Shown: piece by piece, positions 1 to 10,038 of the stretch
Position numbering within the stretch: position 1 is the stretch's first letter
Layout of the letters: each line of letters begins with the position of its first letter
Source of the DNA: Sanguinoderma infundibulare
Taxonomy: Eukaryota > Basidiomycota > Agaricomycetes > Polyporales > Polyporaceae
Reading direction: 5' to 3'
Assembly: GCA_032821775.1 (NCBI GenBank)
Contig: JAVLRN010000010.1
Coordinates: 310,001 to 374,000 of the forward strand
Length of the DNA: 64,000 bases
Notes under the pieces: model-generated
What the model saw: the letters and a program-made list of their open reading frames with translations, nothing else
Databases searched by the model: none
Told to the model about the DNA's origin: nothing
Program-made: the position numbers and the translations under genes

Positions 1-104
1 ATGCATCCATTATGCACAGTAAGTCGTGTAGGAGGGATGCATCCATCATCCGTGTTCGGATGCATCCCTAGAGTGGATGAGCACCACTAGGGATGCGTCC
101 CTAC
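1..104. repeat. short palindromic GGGATGCATCC-like repeat copies
   Basis: Four imperfect copies of a motif close to GGGATGCATCC occur at about 1-10, 34-46, 57-69 and 88-103. The core GATGCATC is its own reverse complement. The window edge cuts the array, so its full size is unknown. Nothing coding is visible here. Confidence 0.5.
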
Positions 105-199
105 TACTGAATACCTACGGTAACGTCTCTCATTTTCTCCCCTGCCTTCACCATCCCTGCTGCGCTGAACACCCGGAACCCTGAGCTTAATGCTTCCCA

Positions 200-1466
200 G
201 TGCCCTTGCCACGAACTCGACCAAGCCGTCCCCAACGACGACTGCTTCGTCCAAGACCCCGATGCTGGCGAGAGCGGCCAAGATGATGACGACGACGAGG
301 AGAAGCCAAAGGTGGACAAGAAGGCCGGCCGCAGGAAGATCAAGATCGAGTTCATCCAGGACAAGTCCAGACGTCATATCACCTTCTCAAAACACTCGAT
401 GTGAGTGGTCCTTGTTGATGCGGCATATCCCTATGTCTACCGTGCTCACCCCAGCGTCCTCCTCCTTCTCGTCAGCTCCACTCGATCCTCCGCCCCGTCC
501 TCATGGTCCCACTCGCACCCCCACCCCCACGACCTCTCAATAGACCCAATGGCAAACACTTCGAGCTCGTGTATGGCCAGCAGCAACAGGGTGATGCCGA
601 GCATCGCGGCGCTCCCCAGCCTCGCACACTCATTATCCACGTTCCCCACCATGACCGTCGTCACGAACGACATGGTCCACTATGACACGCTTGCCTGCAC
701 AAAGAGCGCGAGCGAAGCAAAGGTAAGCACACACCGTCCTCTCTCTCCTTCAACCCTCGGTCGGGATCCACAGTACGCTTGCTCACTTGGAGTCACGTGT
801 CACGGTTGCGCCACAATGCCTCCCGCCACCACGACTGTGACTTGAAGTCGGGAGTTGAGCCACCCGGGCCTCCTCTCCCTACTGTTTGTTTTGTTGCCAC
901 TGCGTATCGTGTGCTGACAGGCCCTTGCGTCTCCCTCCCCTCGTCCCCCACCCACAGCTCTGCGCATTATGAAACAGCGGCAGGTCTCGACCGCTCCCCC
1001 AAGCATGTTGGCGAGGTTAGTGTTTCCCTTCCTCGTTGCCCTTAGGGTGGTGGCGTTTAAGCGTCGCGTGCTCACATACATCAACTCCATGCCCATCCCC
1101 ACACAGATGTCTGCAACGTCGCTGTCGCCTGCCATCGCCTCCTCCAGGCATATGGGTTCCCCACCCTCACTGGCACTCACGTCCTCCTTGTCGTGTCCGA
1201 GACTGGTCTCGTCTACACCTTCACCACCGCAAAGCATGAGCCACTCGTCACCCAATAAGAGGGCAAGAACCTCATCCGGGCCTCTCTCAATCCCTCCCAC
1301 GGCCAGCTCCCCTCCTCCATGCCAGTTGGCGCCCCCATCAACTGTATCTCGGTCCCTGTGCAGCACTCATCTAATGTCCCTGGTGAGCTTGCTATCGGTT
1401 CTGGCTCACCACAAAGGAGGATGAGGGTGAGGATGAATGGTCGCACCCTCTCAGATTACAACATCT
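200..1466 (+). pseudogene. MADS-box (SRF/MCM1-type) transcription factor, broken copy
   Basis: Positions about 287-400 encode an acidic stretch followed by the DNA-contacting half of an SRF-type MADS box (GRRKIKIEFIQDKSRRHITF). A donor-like GTGAGT follows. The second half of the box reappears at about 1150-1240 (LTGTHVLLVVSETGLVYTF), ending in a TAA stop at about 1253 just where the family continues with a Q-x-E-G-K-N stretch. Downstream, the reading frame keeps family-like sequence (GKNLIRASLN, then PSSMPVGAP) to about 1440. The central KRKAGIMKK helix is not recognisable and Arg in the FSKR motif is His. I infer a duplicated MADS gene that has lost function; the copia element lies immediately downstream in opposite orientation. 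An unrecognised alternative splice form is possible, but it would not remove the stop. Confidence 0.75.
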
Positions 1467-1481
1467 AGAGGAGTCAACAAC

Positions 1482-1762
1482 TCGCCCGGCTTGTCTGTAG
1501 CTACAGCAATGTATTAGTTATGCTCAATATACACTTTCTGTGTCTATCTTCTATGTGGTGTGTGCAAGTTCTGGACAGCCCAGCAAATCTCTGAGATACT
1601 GAACCTGTAGTTCTGCATTAGTGACCATTAGGAGGAATTAGATCTAACATAGTACTAATATACAGCTGCACTGGGTGGTAGATCTATAATACCTGCTATG
1701 AGATGGGGTAACCTGTCTAAGCTAGAGCTAATGTCACTAATCCTCTAATTTAGAACTAATTC
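1482..1762 (-). other. 3' flank of the copia element, possible degenerate LTR
   Basis: This A/T-rich stretch follows the reverse transcriptase/RNase H frame and should hold the polypurine tract and 3' LTR. No copy of the 5' LTR-like sequence at 6420-6579 is visible. Two related blocks (AGGAATTAGATCTAA at about 1633 and its near inverse complement at about 1750-1766) form an imperfect inverted repeat. A purine run just after the coding end could be a worn polypurine tract. Confidence 0.35.
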
Positions 1763-2809
1763 CTACTTTTTAGATGTACTTCTACCAAAATAGCTGGGGG
1801 AGGTTTTTCCAGAGTCGGCAGTCTGGTTGTCCGTGGGGCAATAGATGAGTCGAATAGAGCCGGCGTCGATGGAGTAGCGAATGAAATGGTAGCGGATATC
1901 AATATGTTTTATTCGGGCGTGATAGGAACCGTCTTTGGTGAGCGCAATAGCGGCCTGATTGTCGCCATGGAGAGTGGTAGGCTCGGAGAGAGGCTGGAAG
2001 ACCTCACCGATGAAACGCTGCAGCCAGATGGCTTCTTTGGTGGCATGCGTTGCAGCGACGTACTCGGCCTCGGCCATCGAGAGAGTGATGAGTTCCTGTT
2101 TCTTCGAGGCCCATGAGACCACCCCACCATCGATGAGGAAGATGTACCCCATAATTGCCCGCCTGTGCTCCTGAGACGACCCATCAGCATCCACAAACCC
2201 CTCCAATCCGTCCCTCCCACCCCCGTACACCAGCGACAGGTGTTGGGTCCCCACCAAGTACCTAAAAACCCTTTTAACCACCTCCCAGTGCGCCCACCCC
2301 GGGTTGTCTGAATATTGCGCAAGCGTCATGACAGCAAACACGATATCCGGCCGCATACCCATGGCGGCGTACATGAGGGTGCCGATCGCTTCCCGGTACG
2401 GAATGCACCTCATCCGAGCGACGTCAAATGCACTCTCAGGGGACTGCATCTTCGAAAGTTGGGTGTGGGGGTCCATGGGAGTCGAAATCAGCTTCAGATC
2501 GTCGAAGTTGAAGTGGGTAATGATAGAGTCGATGTATGAGTGTTGGGAAAGGAAGAGGGTGTGTGCCTCGAGGTCGCGCATGACCTTGATACCAAGGATC
2601 CAGCTGATTGGGCCAAGATCTGTGAGCTTGTAGCGTTTACTGAGGTGGACTCTGTATGAGGTGTTGAGTGGGCCTGAGTCACCGGTCATGATGCAGTCAT
2701 CGACGTGGACTGCCAAGACCACGAGGTGACTGTCCTTGCGCTTGAAGAAGACCCCATGGTCAGCCTCAACGCACTGGAAACCGAGGTCAGCGAGCGCAGC
2801 ACAGAGCAT
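1763..2809 (-). pseudogene. copia reverse transcriptase C-terminus and RNase H portion
   Basis: About 348 codons, continuing in frame after the TAG at 2816. The reverse transcriptase active-site box reads HVDD (usual copia form YVDD), the second half continues through ILGIKV, and the RNase H domain is recognisable from GFVDADG, SMAEAEYVAATHATKEAIWL and HGDNQAAIALT to IKHIDIRYHFIR. The family's C-terminal TADILTKPL-like motif is replaced after TAD by an out-of-frame tail, indicating a one- or two-base indel near 1800. The catalytic acids of RNase H appear present. Translation from an internal start would give only a partial polymerase. Confidence 0.86.
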
Positions 2810-2815
2810 CTCATA

Positions 2816-4840
2816 CTATTTCCGGCCGCCCTGCTTCAACCCGTAAAGAGCTTTGTTGAGCTTGAGGACGTATTTATGGTGGTCCGCGAACTCGTGATGG
2901 GGAGGTTGCTTAAGATAGACAGTTTCGTCAAGCGTAGAGTTGAGGAAAGCGCTAGAAAAGTCGAAAACATCGATCGGCCAGTCATTACGAGTGGCGACGG
3001 CCAGAATGGTCTGGATGGAGGAGAGTCGAGCAACGGGGGCGAACGTTTCCATGTAATCGACGCCATGGACCTGGGTGAAACCTCGAGCGACAAGGCGGGC
3101 CTTGTACTTGTTGATTTCGTCGGTGGAGTTCTTCTTGATGTGGAGAACCCACTTCGAGTTGACGATGTTGCTGCCGTCGGTCAGCCGTTGGATGAGCTCC
3201 CAGGTGCCGTTCTCCTTGAGCGCAAAGAGCTCTGCTTGAATGGCATCAAGCCACTTCGGCCAATCCGGGTGCTTCCAGGCCTCCACATATGTTGGATCCA
3301 GGCACTCGGCTTCTCCCATCGTGGTCACCATCACCCTCTCAACCATCTCCCACTCCTCGCGTTCATCCTCCGATACCACCACGAACCCGTCCTCATCCTC
3401 AGCCTCTTCCACCGTCATCCTCCTCACGCTCTCGGACCCCTCTGGCATCCCCTTCGGCAACACCCACCCGCTCCTTCGTCCACCCATGCTCCCCTCACCA
3501 CTCCTCAACCTCCTAACATAATCTGACTCCTTACAGACACGTTTTGGCCATTTGGGGACCTTCTCAGCCTCAACAGGCTGCAGTGATGCAGCGGCAAGTG
3601 GCGGAGGGGATGGGGGACAGACTGAGGACTGAGGCACTGATGCCTCGGCTGGGAGCTCTGCGGGTGCAATGGCGGGTTCTCTGGAGGTTTCAGATGCGGA
3701 AGTGGTTAACGGCGGCATGGATGCACACTTGTCCAGGTGAGTTCCCTTGTCCCCGTCCGTGTTCGAGTCCGTCTGACTAGACTGTTGATGAGCACACTTG
3801 CGGGTATCAGGCTCGCCCAGGTGTGGCACGTCCAGGTGAGCTCCATTACCATCCCTCTCCCCCTCAAGCGGCACCATGACATTGTCGCCAGTGACATTGA
3901 ACCGAACACTGTGCTCGACTGTCACAATGCGACAGTCAGGCCAGTAGATACGGTGGGCATCGGAGGGCTCGTCCCAGCCCACCCAATGTCCCACTCGAGC
4001 CCAGTCGGCGAGCTTCGAGCTGCCAGGACTGTGGACGTGTACCTCACACCCCCACAGGTGCAGGTGGGATACATCGGGCTTCCTGCCCCAAAACACCTTG
4101 TAGGGCGTAGAGCCTGCGAGGGTGTGCATCGGCGTCCGGTTTTTGGTGTGGACAGCATATGTTAAAGCCTCGCCCCAGAGAGCTTTCGGGAGGCCGCTGT
4201 CATGCAACATTGCGCGTACCCGCTCGAAATGCATATGGTTCGCCTGCTCGCTCACACCGTTATATTCTGGCGTGTCATGCATGGTGAGCTTGTGGGTCGT
4301 GCCGTGGGCCTCGAGGTGGGTGGAAAACTCCTGCAAGAGGTACTCGCCACCGCGATCGGAATGCAGACACTTGATCTGGACGCCCTTCTGGGTGTTGTAG
4401 AAGGCTTCGAGCTTCTTATAAGACTCGAACGTCTCCATCTTGGTGCACTGAAGGTACACAGTGGTGTATCGGCTGTGATCATCGATAAAAAGCGAGTTGT
4501 AGAGGCGGCGACCAAGCGTTTCAGTGCGGGCAGGCCCCCATACATCCGAATGGACCTTGTCGCCGATGGCGGTGGTGTGGGGCCGCATGCACTCCTTTGC
4601 GATAGGCTTGCGCGTCATCTTCCCCGCCTCGCAGGCTTCACAGACTGTTGGTGTGCTCCCCGGGATCAGGCTGACTCCTTTCACCAGACCCCTCGAAATT
4701 GCATCGTGTGCAGCAGCGTAGGAGACATGTCTGAGCATTCGGTGAGCTTCGTCTAGCGTGACCTCACGCATTTCCATCACCCTATCCTCCTCACGCTCCC
4801 CCTCAGGTACTGCCGGCATGGCTGCTTTGCCTCGGCGCAT
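2816..4840 (-). pseudogene. copia integrase and N-terminal reverse transcriptase portion
   Basis: About 674 codons in the same frame as gag. The start holds a degenerate HHCC zinc domain (HRMLRH, then CEAC). The integrase core keeps the D-D-E acids: Asp in DVWGP, Asp in HSDRGGEY, and Glu in NGVSEQ about 35 residues later. A proline/serine-rich linker follows. The reverse transcriptase begins at NGTWELI and includes KYKARLVARGFTQ, ETFAPVARL and the first metal-binding region (DFSSAFLN, where copia elements usually have V-K-x-A-F-L-N). The frame closes at TAG where the family has a Trp (ALYGLKQGGRK then stop). Together with the two TGA codons upstream, this prevents full-length translation. Confidence 0.87.
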
Positions 4841-4858
4841 CGTTGCTCAATACAGGCC

Positions 4859-6412
4859 TCAGACAAGTGGGATACAAGCGACGATATCGCCCGCCAAATT
4901 CGAAACTCGACAGCCCTCGGACTGGAATTGAACCGTGGATCCCGCACGCACAATACACCCAACAGACACCAGTGTCACATCCATCGAAGGTGCGTGGAGG
5001 ACATTTCGGAGGAGCACACGAGTGGTTTTGGTGCCTGCATCATCAGTCGGGACGACGACCCACATGTCACCGCGGCCAACACCACAGAATGTGTGGTTGT
5101 CCACAGTGTGGATGGATTTGGGGGTAATGGGGCGGTAGCTGATGAAGTGATGGAGGTGGGGGGACATGTGACTGGTGGCGCCTAAATCGAAGATGATCTC
5201 TTTGTCTTCGGTTTGGAGGTTTCCGGCGAGCATTGCACCTGGATGACTGGTGTAGTCTTTGCCCTCGATGTCACTGTTGGGGTCGACGTCTCCTCTGGAC
5301 AACGAGTCGGAGGTGGTCTGGAGATCAGGCATAGAGTCGGCGTCAATGTTGTCACTGACATACACAAACCAGGCCTCGTCGCGGCCTTTTTCGGATGCCT
5401 TGGACGCCTTGTCCCTGGGACCCTGGCCTTCCTTTCCGCCGCCCGGTGCCCAGCACTCCGACTTGTAGTGGCCACGCTTCTTGCAATTGAAGCATTCGAC
5501 TGTCTTCTTTTTGCCCTTTCTGCCCTTATCGTATGCTGATAGCGCAACATCTCCAGGTTCACCGCCCGAGCGCCCCGGCCTGGAACGTAAGGCATGGCAG
5601 TCATACTCATCGGTCAGGGCGGCCATCAACTGTTCTGGCATCAGGACGTTGCCAGTAACAGTCGACGTGGCGGTGAGTGATGATATGTAGGTTTCGAACG
5701 CGGTTGGCATGGATCTGAGGATGATGGCGTAAAAGTCATCGTCCTCGGGTGTGTGTCCCATCGCGGTGAGGTCTTTGTACATGGTCCGAAGCTTGGTGAA
5801 GTGTGCTCTGACATCCGCCTTCTCCCCACAGCGTTGCTCCTGCAAATGCCGCCGCAAATCGAGTGAAATCATGTGCGAACGGCGCTCGAACTCCGCAGCC
5901 AGGGCCAGCCAGATCTCACGTGCGGTTCCCTTCGCGCGGATCTTCATAAAGAGTGAGTCTGGGATCGTGCTCGCAATGAGCTGCTTAACGACCGCCTCCC
6001 CTTTTCTCCAGGTTGCCAACTCGGGCGTCACCTGTGCAGGGCCCGGCAACACGCCAGGGCCCGGATCACCGCCAACGGGAGCCGCAGCCTCTGCCCCACC
6101 ACCGGCGGTTCCTCCACCAGCAGTGGCGTCTGCTCCCCCTCCGGCATCAGCGGTGGCTCCGGCTGCATCTGCAGCCGGGCCTCCCCCCTGAGCCGTGACA
6201 GTTCCCCCCGCCATAGACGGCGGCGCAACAGGCTGGACAGACGTACCGTCCAAGTGGCCGGCGAGACCCTTTGCGTCCGCCGCCCAGAGGATACGCTCTT
6301 TGTAGAGCACCCAGTTCGCGCCTCCAGCGTCGAGCTTCGGGACGCGAACGTGGTCTTCACTGAGCTTGATGGAGGACATTTCGTACGCAGGCTCGGTAAG
6401 CGCAGGGCTCAT
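4859..6412 (-). pseudogene. copia gag-protease portion
   Basis: About 517 codons. The N-terminal half resembles the copia gag family that begins with a substrate-like 'L-x-G-x-N-W' segment (here GGANWVLYKERILW), followed by an alanine/glycine-rich linker. A CCHC zinc knuckle (CFNCKKRGHYKSEC) sits near residue 310. The aspartic protease motif near residue 410 reads DLGATSHM instead of the usual D-S/T-G, so the catalytic triplet looks damaged. The frame ends after a GAG-pre-integrase-like segment at a TGA. The first ATG (6412) overlaps a primer-binding-site-like sequence; the ATG at 6379 (MSSIKLSEDHV) is the more natural start. Gag would form the particle; the protease would cut the polyprotein. 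Confidence 0.85.
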
Positions 6413-6419
6413 AACCTAT

Positions 6420-6579
6420 AGAAAGGTAAACTCAGTCAGACGCGTGTACGCGGGACTGAGGTGAGCGGTACAAGGATACCAACTATAAGTAAGCACAACA
6501 AACAAGATACTCGGTTTACAAGACATAAGAGACAGGAAACGAACAAGATATGCGAGAACAAAGGAAACCGAGACCAACA
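6420..6579 (-). repeat. candidate 5' LTR of the copia element
   Basis: On the minus strand this 160-base stretch starts TGTTGGTCTCGG and ends just before a GGTTATGAGC sequence resembling a copia tRNA-primer site. It lies between the truncated coiled-coil gene and gag, exactly where a 5' LTR belongs. It is pyrimidine-rich and non-coding. No second copy was found in the window, so the LTR call rests on position and terminal bases only. Confidence 0.45.
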
Positions 6580-8085
6580 TACTCGAAGTGAGACCGTCCG
6601 ACACACAAGGGCTCGCGCAACCGCTTGCCCAACTCCTCCAATCTCCAACACGCGCTGTTTCTTGCGCCTGAAGAGAATGACGTCGGGTGGCAGGCGGAAG
6701 GTAACGACCCCGGGGACGCAGGAGACGGTAGCACATCTGACATGCCTGGAGGACTGAACCATGGGATCGGTACAACAAGGGCATCCAAGTACGACACACC
6801 CCGCGAATACGAGCCCAGATCCTGCACCTCTTGCTCCGTTGGATCTCCGGACGGCCCCATGTGAGGCTGGACAGACTCTTCTCGTTCGCATTCTACCTGC
6901 GCGCTGCTTGATGAGCCAACGTCGCTCAGCGAGTCGTGAGGGGTAGATGGATGCGGGGCTTTAGAAAACGCCCGCTTCTTCTCCTCGCTGAGCTGGGGGA
7001 CGAGGACGTACGCGACGGACTTCTGCCGCTTGCGAGGGTGGGAAGGAGGCCCATGGATCCTCGCCGAGAGTTCGCGATCGGCCGATGGCTCTTGATCGGC
7101 TGCGATCTTGCGTTTTTTCGAGTATGTCTGCAATCGGATATCAGTCCAATAGAGCACCTTCTCCACAAACCAAGATGCTTACCGAGGCGATACCACTTCG
7201 AGGGGGCGTCGAAGATGGAGGTCCTCGGATACGGAGGCTCTGGACCCTGTTCACTAGGGCGAGCGACTGGGGGGTGCTCCCGCGATCCGAGCGTGGCGGT
7301 GTGTTCAACGCCAGCGCTCCGCCGAACACATCGCGCCGCTGATCCCCGCGATCACAGGTCAGCGCGTCACCAAAGCTCAGCAGAACAACGAAACGTACTG
7401 CCGCCCAAGTCGAAGATGATAAATCCCTGGAACCGAGTCGAGCTCGTTCCTCCGCGAGGAGTTCTTGGAGGTGTGCGACTTCTGCCCGGAGGTGGACGTT
7501 CTCCGCCTGGAGCTTTCCGGTCTGAACAGCCTGGGACTCGTAGTCCTGCTTGTAATGCTGGACAATGGTCTTCAGCTTTCGGAAATCATCCTCTGTAGGA
7601 GGGAGCATGTTGAGTTTTGTCGTCAATATAGAGGAGTCAACAGCAAGCAAGGAACGGTTGAGGGCGAAGGCAGGCAGCCAACTGGCCGTGAGCAGAGAAG
7701 CGGGCGGCGCCAGCCGAGCATGCCTTCTTCGAAGATAAGTGCGAACTTAGGCTTTCCTGTTGGGTCAACGGACAGGACATGCTTGGACATGGCCTGGAAA
7801 GCTACATACTTATTGGGATGAGTGTACTCGAATTGGAGGACTGACTGCCTGCAGCACCACCTATGTGAACAGCGCCGCAATGTGTATCGTGACGGTGTAC
7901 AGCCACTCAGACAAAACGACACAAAGAGCCACAATTGTATGAGTAGCCAGGGCAACACGAGGCGTTTCAATACTGGATCGCTCGTTCATTTGGCAGAACG
8001 AAAGACAAACGTACAATGGCAAGCGTGAGCTTATGCCGCGCCACAGACGGCTTTTGCTTCTCGTAGCCACAGCGGGGCGACTCAT
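6580..8085 (-). pseudogene. coiled-coil protein gene truncated by the copia insertion
   Basis: A multi-exon minus-strand gene. A plausible start is at 8085 (MSRPAVATRSKSRLWRG). Later exons encode PNKYVAFQAMSKHVLSVDPT (about 7815), then a hydrophilic coiled-coil (DDFRKLKTIVQHYKQDYE, then LRAEVAHLQELLAEERARL, about 7425-7600). Ser/Pro/Arg-rich segments follow (about 7280-7170 and 7100-6810) with basic clusters such as KKRKIAADQE that could be nuclear signals. After a short intron near 6745-6805 the reading frame (EELGKRLREPLCVGRSHFE) runs straight into the TGTTGG of the copia end at 6579. I do not recognise the family. The 3' part is missing, so the gene is probably dead or makes a chimeric transcript. 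The upstream exons could alternatively belong to a separate small gene. Confidence 0.5.
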
Positions 8086-8096
8086 CCTCGTGTGCC

Positions 8097-8103
8097 TTAT
8101 AAA
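8097..8103 (+). promoter_or_regulatory. TATA-like box of the acidic-protein gene
   Basis: TTATAAA lies 84 bases upstream of the ATG at 8187, a normal distance for a fungal TATA element with a short 5' leader. The intergenic space is also the upstream side of the minus-strand coiled-coil gene, so it may serve as a divergent promoter. Confidence 0.45.
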
Positions 8104-8186
8104 CGCTCACTAGATATTCGCCAGCTGCAGCAACACCTCTTCACTCACCTCCCACACATCACCTCAAGCCCAACGCAAGCACCACG

Positions 8187-8816
8187 ATGAACGGCGTCCA
8201 CCCACAAGCAGGCTTCGGCGGCCTCAACGTCAACAACAGCGCGGCTGCTACGTATTCGACGTTCGGCGAGCCACCTGCCATGTACCCCACGACCCAACCA
8301 TCCATGCCAGTCCAATCGGGGCCTCAGAACAACGCAACTCACATCAACGCGGACTTCATCGAGACCGTGCTCATGGACCCCAAGACCCGCCTGCAGATCT
8401 TGTTGGGTGACTGCGATCCGACCCTCCTGCCATTGTCGCGCAAGGTTTTGAAAGAGGCGATAGCGTGCGGCCTGCCCACTGTCGTGAGGAACGATGCGGG
8501 GGAAGCTGTCGATGTCGTGCGTCCGAACGTGTACAACCAGCTGTCGGTCCGGCCCATCGAGCCCGGCGAGTTCGAATTCGACGAGGACGATGACGACGAG
8601 GACGGCGACGAGATCATCGAATCGTATTCGACTGCCTTCCAAGGCAATGTGAACGATGATTCTGACGTGAGCTGGACAGATATCCTGCGCGCCCAATACG
8701 GCCCCAGCCTAGGTCTCGCCGAGCGTGGAGAGGCTGGTATGGTAGGACCTGTCACGTTGTATGGACGCCAGGCCGCCCAAGTGGACGCAGGTCCTTGTAC
8801 GACTGTACACGCGTAG
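8187..8816 (+). CDS. hypothetical acidic protein, single exon
   Basis: An open frame of 209 codons starting MNGVHPQAGF, preceded by a TATA-like box. The N-terminal 45 residues are Asn/Pro/Gln/Ser-rich and look disordered. Residues about 50-110 form a helical-looking core (IETVLMDPKTRLQILLGDCD, then SRKVLKEAIACGLP). A strongly acidic run (EFDEDDDDEDGDEIIE) follows at about 130-145. There is no signal peptide and no membrane segment. The mix of disorder and acidity would suit a nuclear or regulatory protein, but that is only inference; the family is not recognised. Codon usage, length and an uninterrupted frame in this GC-rich DNA support a real gene. Confidence 0.6.
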   Translation: MNGVHPQAGFGGLNVNNSAAATYSTFGEPPAMYPTTQPSMPVQSGPQNNATHINADFIETVLMDPKTRLQILLGDCDPTLLPLSRKVLKEAIACGLPTVVRNDAGEAVDVVRPNVYNQLSVRPIEPGEFEFDEDDDDEDGDEIIESYSTAFQGNVNDDSDVSWTDILRAQYGPSLGLAERGEAGMVGPVTLYGRQAAQVDAGPCTTVHA

Positions 8817-9018
8817 TCCCACTGGCAAGTGGCTGCAGCAAGGGGCCACAGGTCGGATGCAGGAGGTGAGTTCGATGTTTGGATGATCATAGGCTATCTG
8901 TACTCACCATTGGACTCTGCAGAAGCAAGCCATGCTAACACATGACGTTGAACGCGGGTGGAAGTGGATCAAGCTGGATCTCGTGACATTCAATATTATA
9001 ATACTTCTCATAATAATC

Positions 9019-10038
9019 CTATGCAGTGGTGTCAACTTCCCAAGGCTTCTTGCGGACAGTTGCCTTCGATTCGCTCGGACTTTCGGACTACGGCGACGTG
9101 AGTGAACATCGGCGAAAGCTGACACGATCAGAGACGGTGTGAACGTACGCTGAGCACGTTGGGTATGACCTTGTTGTTCGGTATCTCGTCTGTCTTGCCC
9201 TGCTCGATGAGCTCTTTTAGCTGTGCGAACGTCAAGGGTTTCGGATACTGTTCCTCCAGTGGCGGTTGGGACGTAGGCGAAGTGGAAGCGGTAGCGGACG
9301 TTCTGTTGCCGTCATTTTGTTTGGCTTCACGGGCTTCTTCCACATTTAGCGAAAGGCCAGATATTCTGAAGACGTTTTGAGTACATACAGGAACCGCAAG
9401 GAACCAATAGGAATACGACATTGAATTGCCGCGAGTATCGGAAATAGTCACATGTCAGAAGATGGATGCAATAATTATAGAACCGGTTTGCCACGCGATT
9501 AGTTACTGGCCTTGATCCTTCTCCATTTAACCAGGTACTTTTCCGAGTGTCGTGCGAGGCTCAGTGCCTTGCTACGCCACATGCTCGTTTTCTCGATATT
9601 CATCATGTCCCCATGGCTGCTCTCGTTCTGCGGATCCATCCATACTTGACGAGAACGCAAGAGCCGTGGTGTCATCGACAGGAATACAGAAAGAATGTCG
9701 GCGGCATGTCCGCATGTCCGCCTACGCAATGATCCTCCATTGCCCCTCCGGGTAGTCCGTTGGCGAGCTTCCAAAGAACGGTAGCACTCACTGGTTGAAG
9801 TAGAAGACCTGTGATTGCAGTACGACATCCTCCTTTTCCTCCTCCGATTTGCCCTCCAGTGCGCCGCTATTCAGGATGCCAGCAAGACCTTGCTTGCAAA
9901 CATATGGTCGCGTAAGTGATTGCGGAGGAACCCACATACAGCAGGAAGCACCTGGTAGTCGGCATCGTCGGCGAAGGGGTGGCGTACGAACCTCTCCAAG
10001 GCGTGAATAGAAGGGTTCGAGGAGTCCTGCGCATCCAT
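9019..10038 (-). CDS. PEX39-like peroxisomal import factor with KPWE motif
   Basis: Four exons join cleanly by GT-AG rules: 10038-9940, 9892-9792, 9365-9149 and 9087-9019, giving about 161 residues. The N-terminus (NPSIHALERFVRHPFADD, then ALEGKSEEEK and VFYFNQ) matches the helical PEX14-like helix-turn-helix domain that pairs with KPWE proteins. The middle has PKPLTFAQLKELIEQGK and IPNNKVIPNVLS; the C-terminus ends ATVRKKPWEVD. The FAxLxxLIxxGK ... IPNxVL ... RKKPWE pattern is that of the KPWE domain of Pex13/Pex39-type proteins, which bind the PTS2 receptor Pex7 and help import of PTS2 cargo into peroxisomes. The second intron is unusually long (about 425 bases). An ATG 15 bases further upstream (10053) is in frame and possible. 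The family call comes from motif recall, not a search. Confidence 0.7.

Larger units (their letters stand above)
1763..6579 (-). mobile_element. Ty1/copia LTR retrotransposon, decayed
   Basis: Reading the minus strand gives the copia order gag - protease - integrase - reverse transcriptase - RNase H, the order that separates copia from gypsy elements. The whole polyprotein lies in one frame from about 6412 to 1763 and is interrupted by three stops (two near 4840-4861, one at 2816-2818). Each stop is one C-to-T or G-to-A transition away from a family-consensus codon. The last codons of the RNase H region shift frame. A TGTTGG-starting stretch upstream of gag resembles the 5' LTR, but no matching 3' copy was found. 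I infer an old copy damaged mainly by cytosine deamination. It truncates the coiled-coil gene on its right and lies beside the MADS-box pseudogene on its left. Confidence 0.88.

Noticed and set aside
800..1366. 188-codon minus-strand open frame
   Set aside because: Antisense to the MADS-box relic and without family resemblance; GC-rich DNA leaves long chance frames.
1468..1481. TAGAGGAGTCAACA also found at about 7626-7639
   Set aside because: The 14-base match could suggest LTR or target ends, but positions do not fit the copia limits and the second copy lies in host-gene sequence; flanks share nothing further.
4900..4950. tRNA-like B-box (GGTTCAATTCC) on the minus strand
   Set aside because: It lies inside the copia coding frame (AGSTVQFQSEG), and no A-box, anticodon arm or acceptor stem fits around it.
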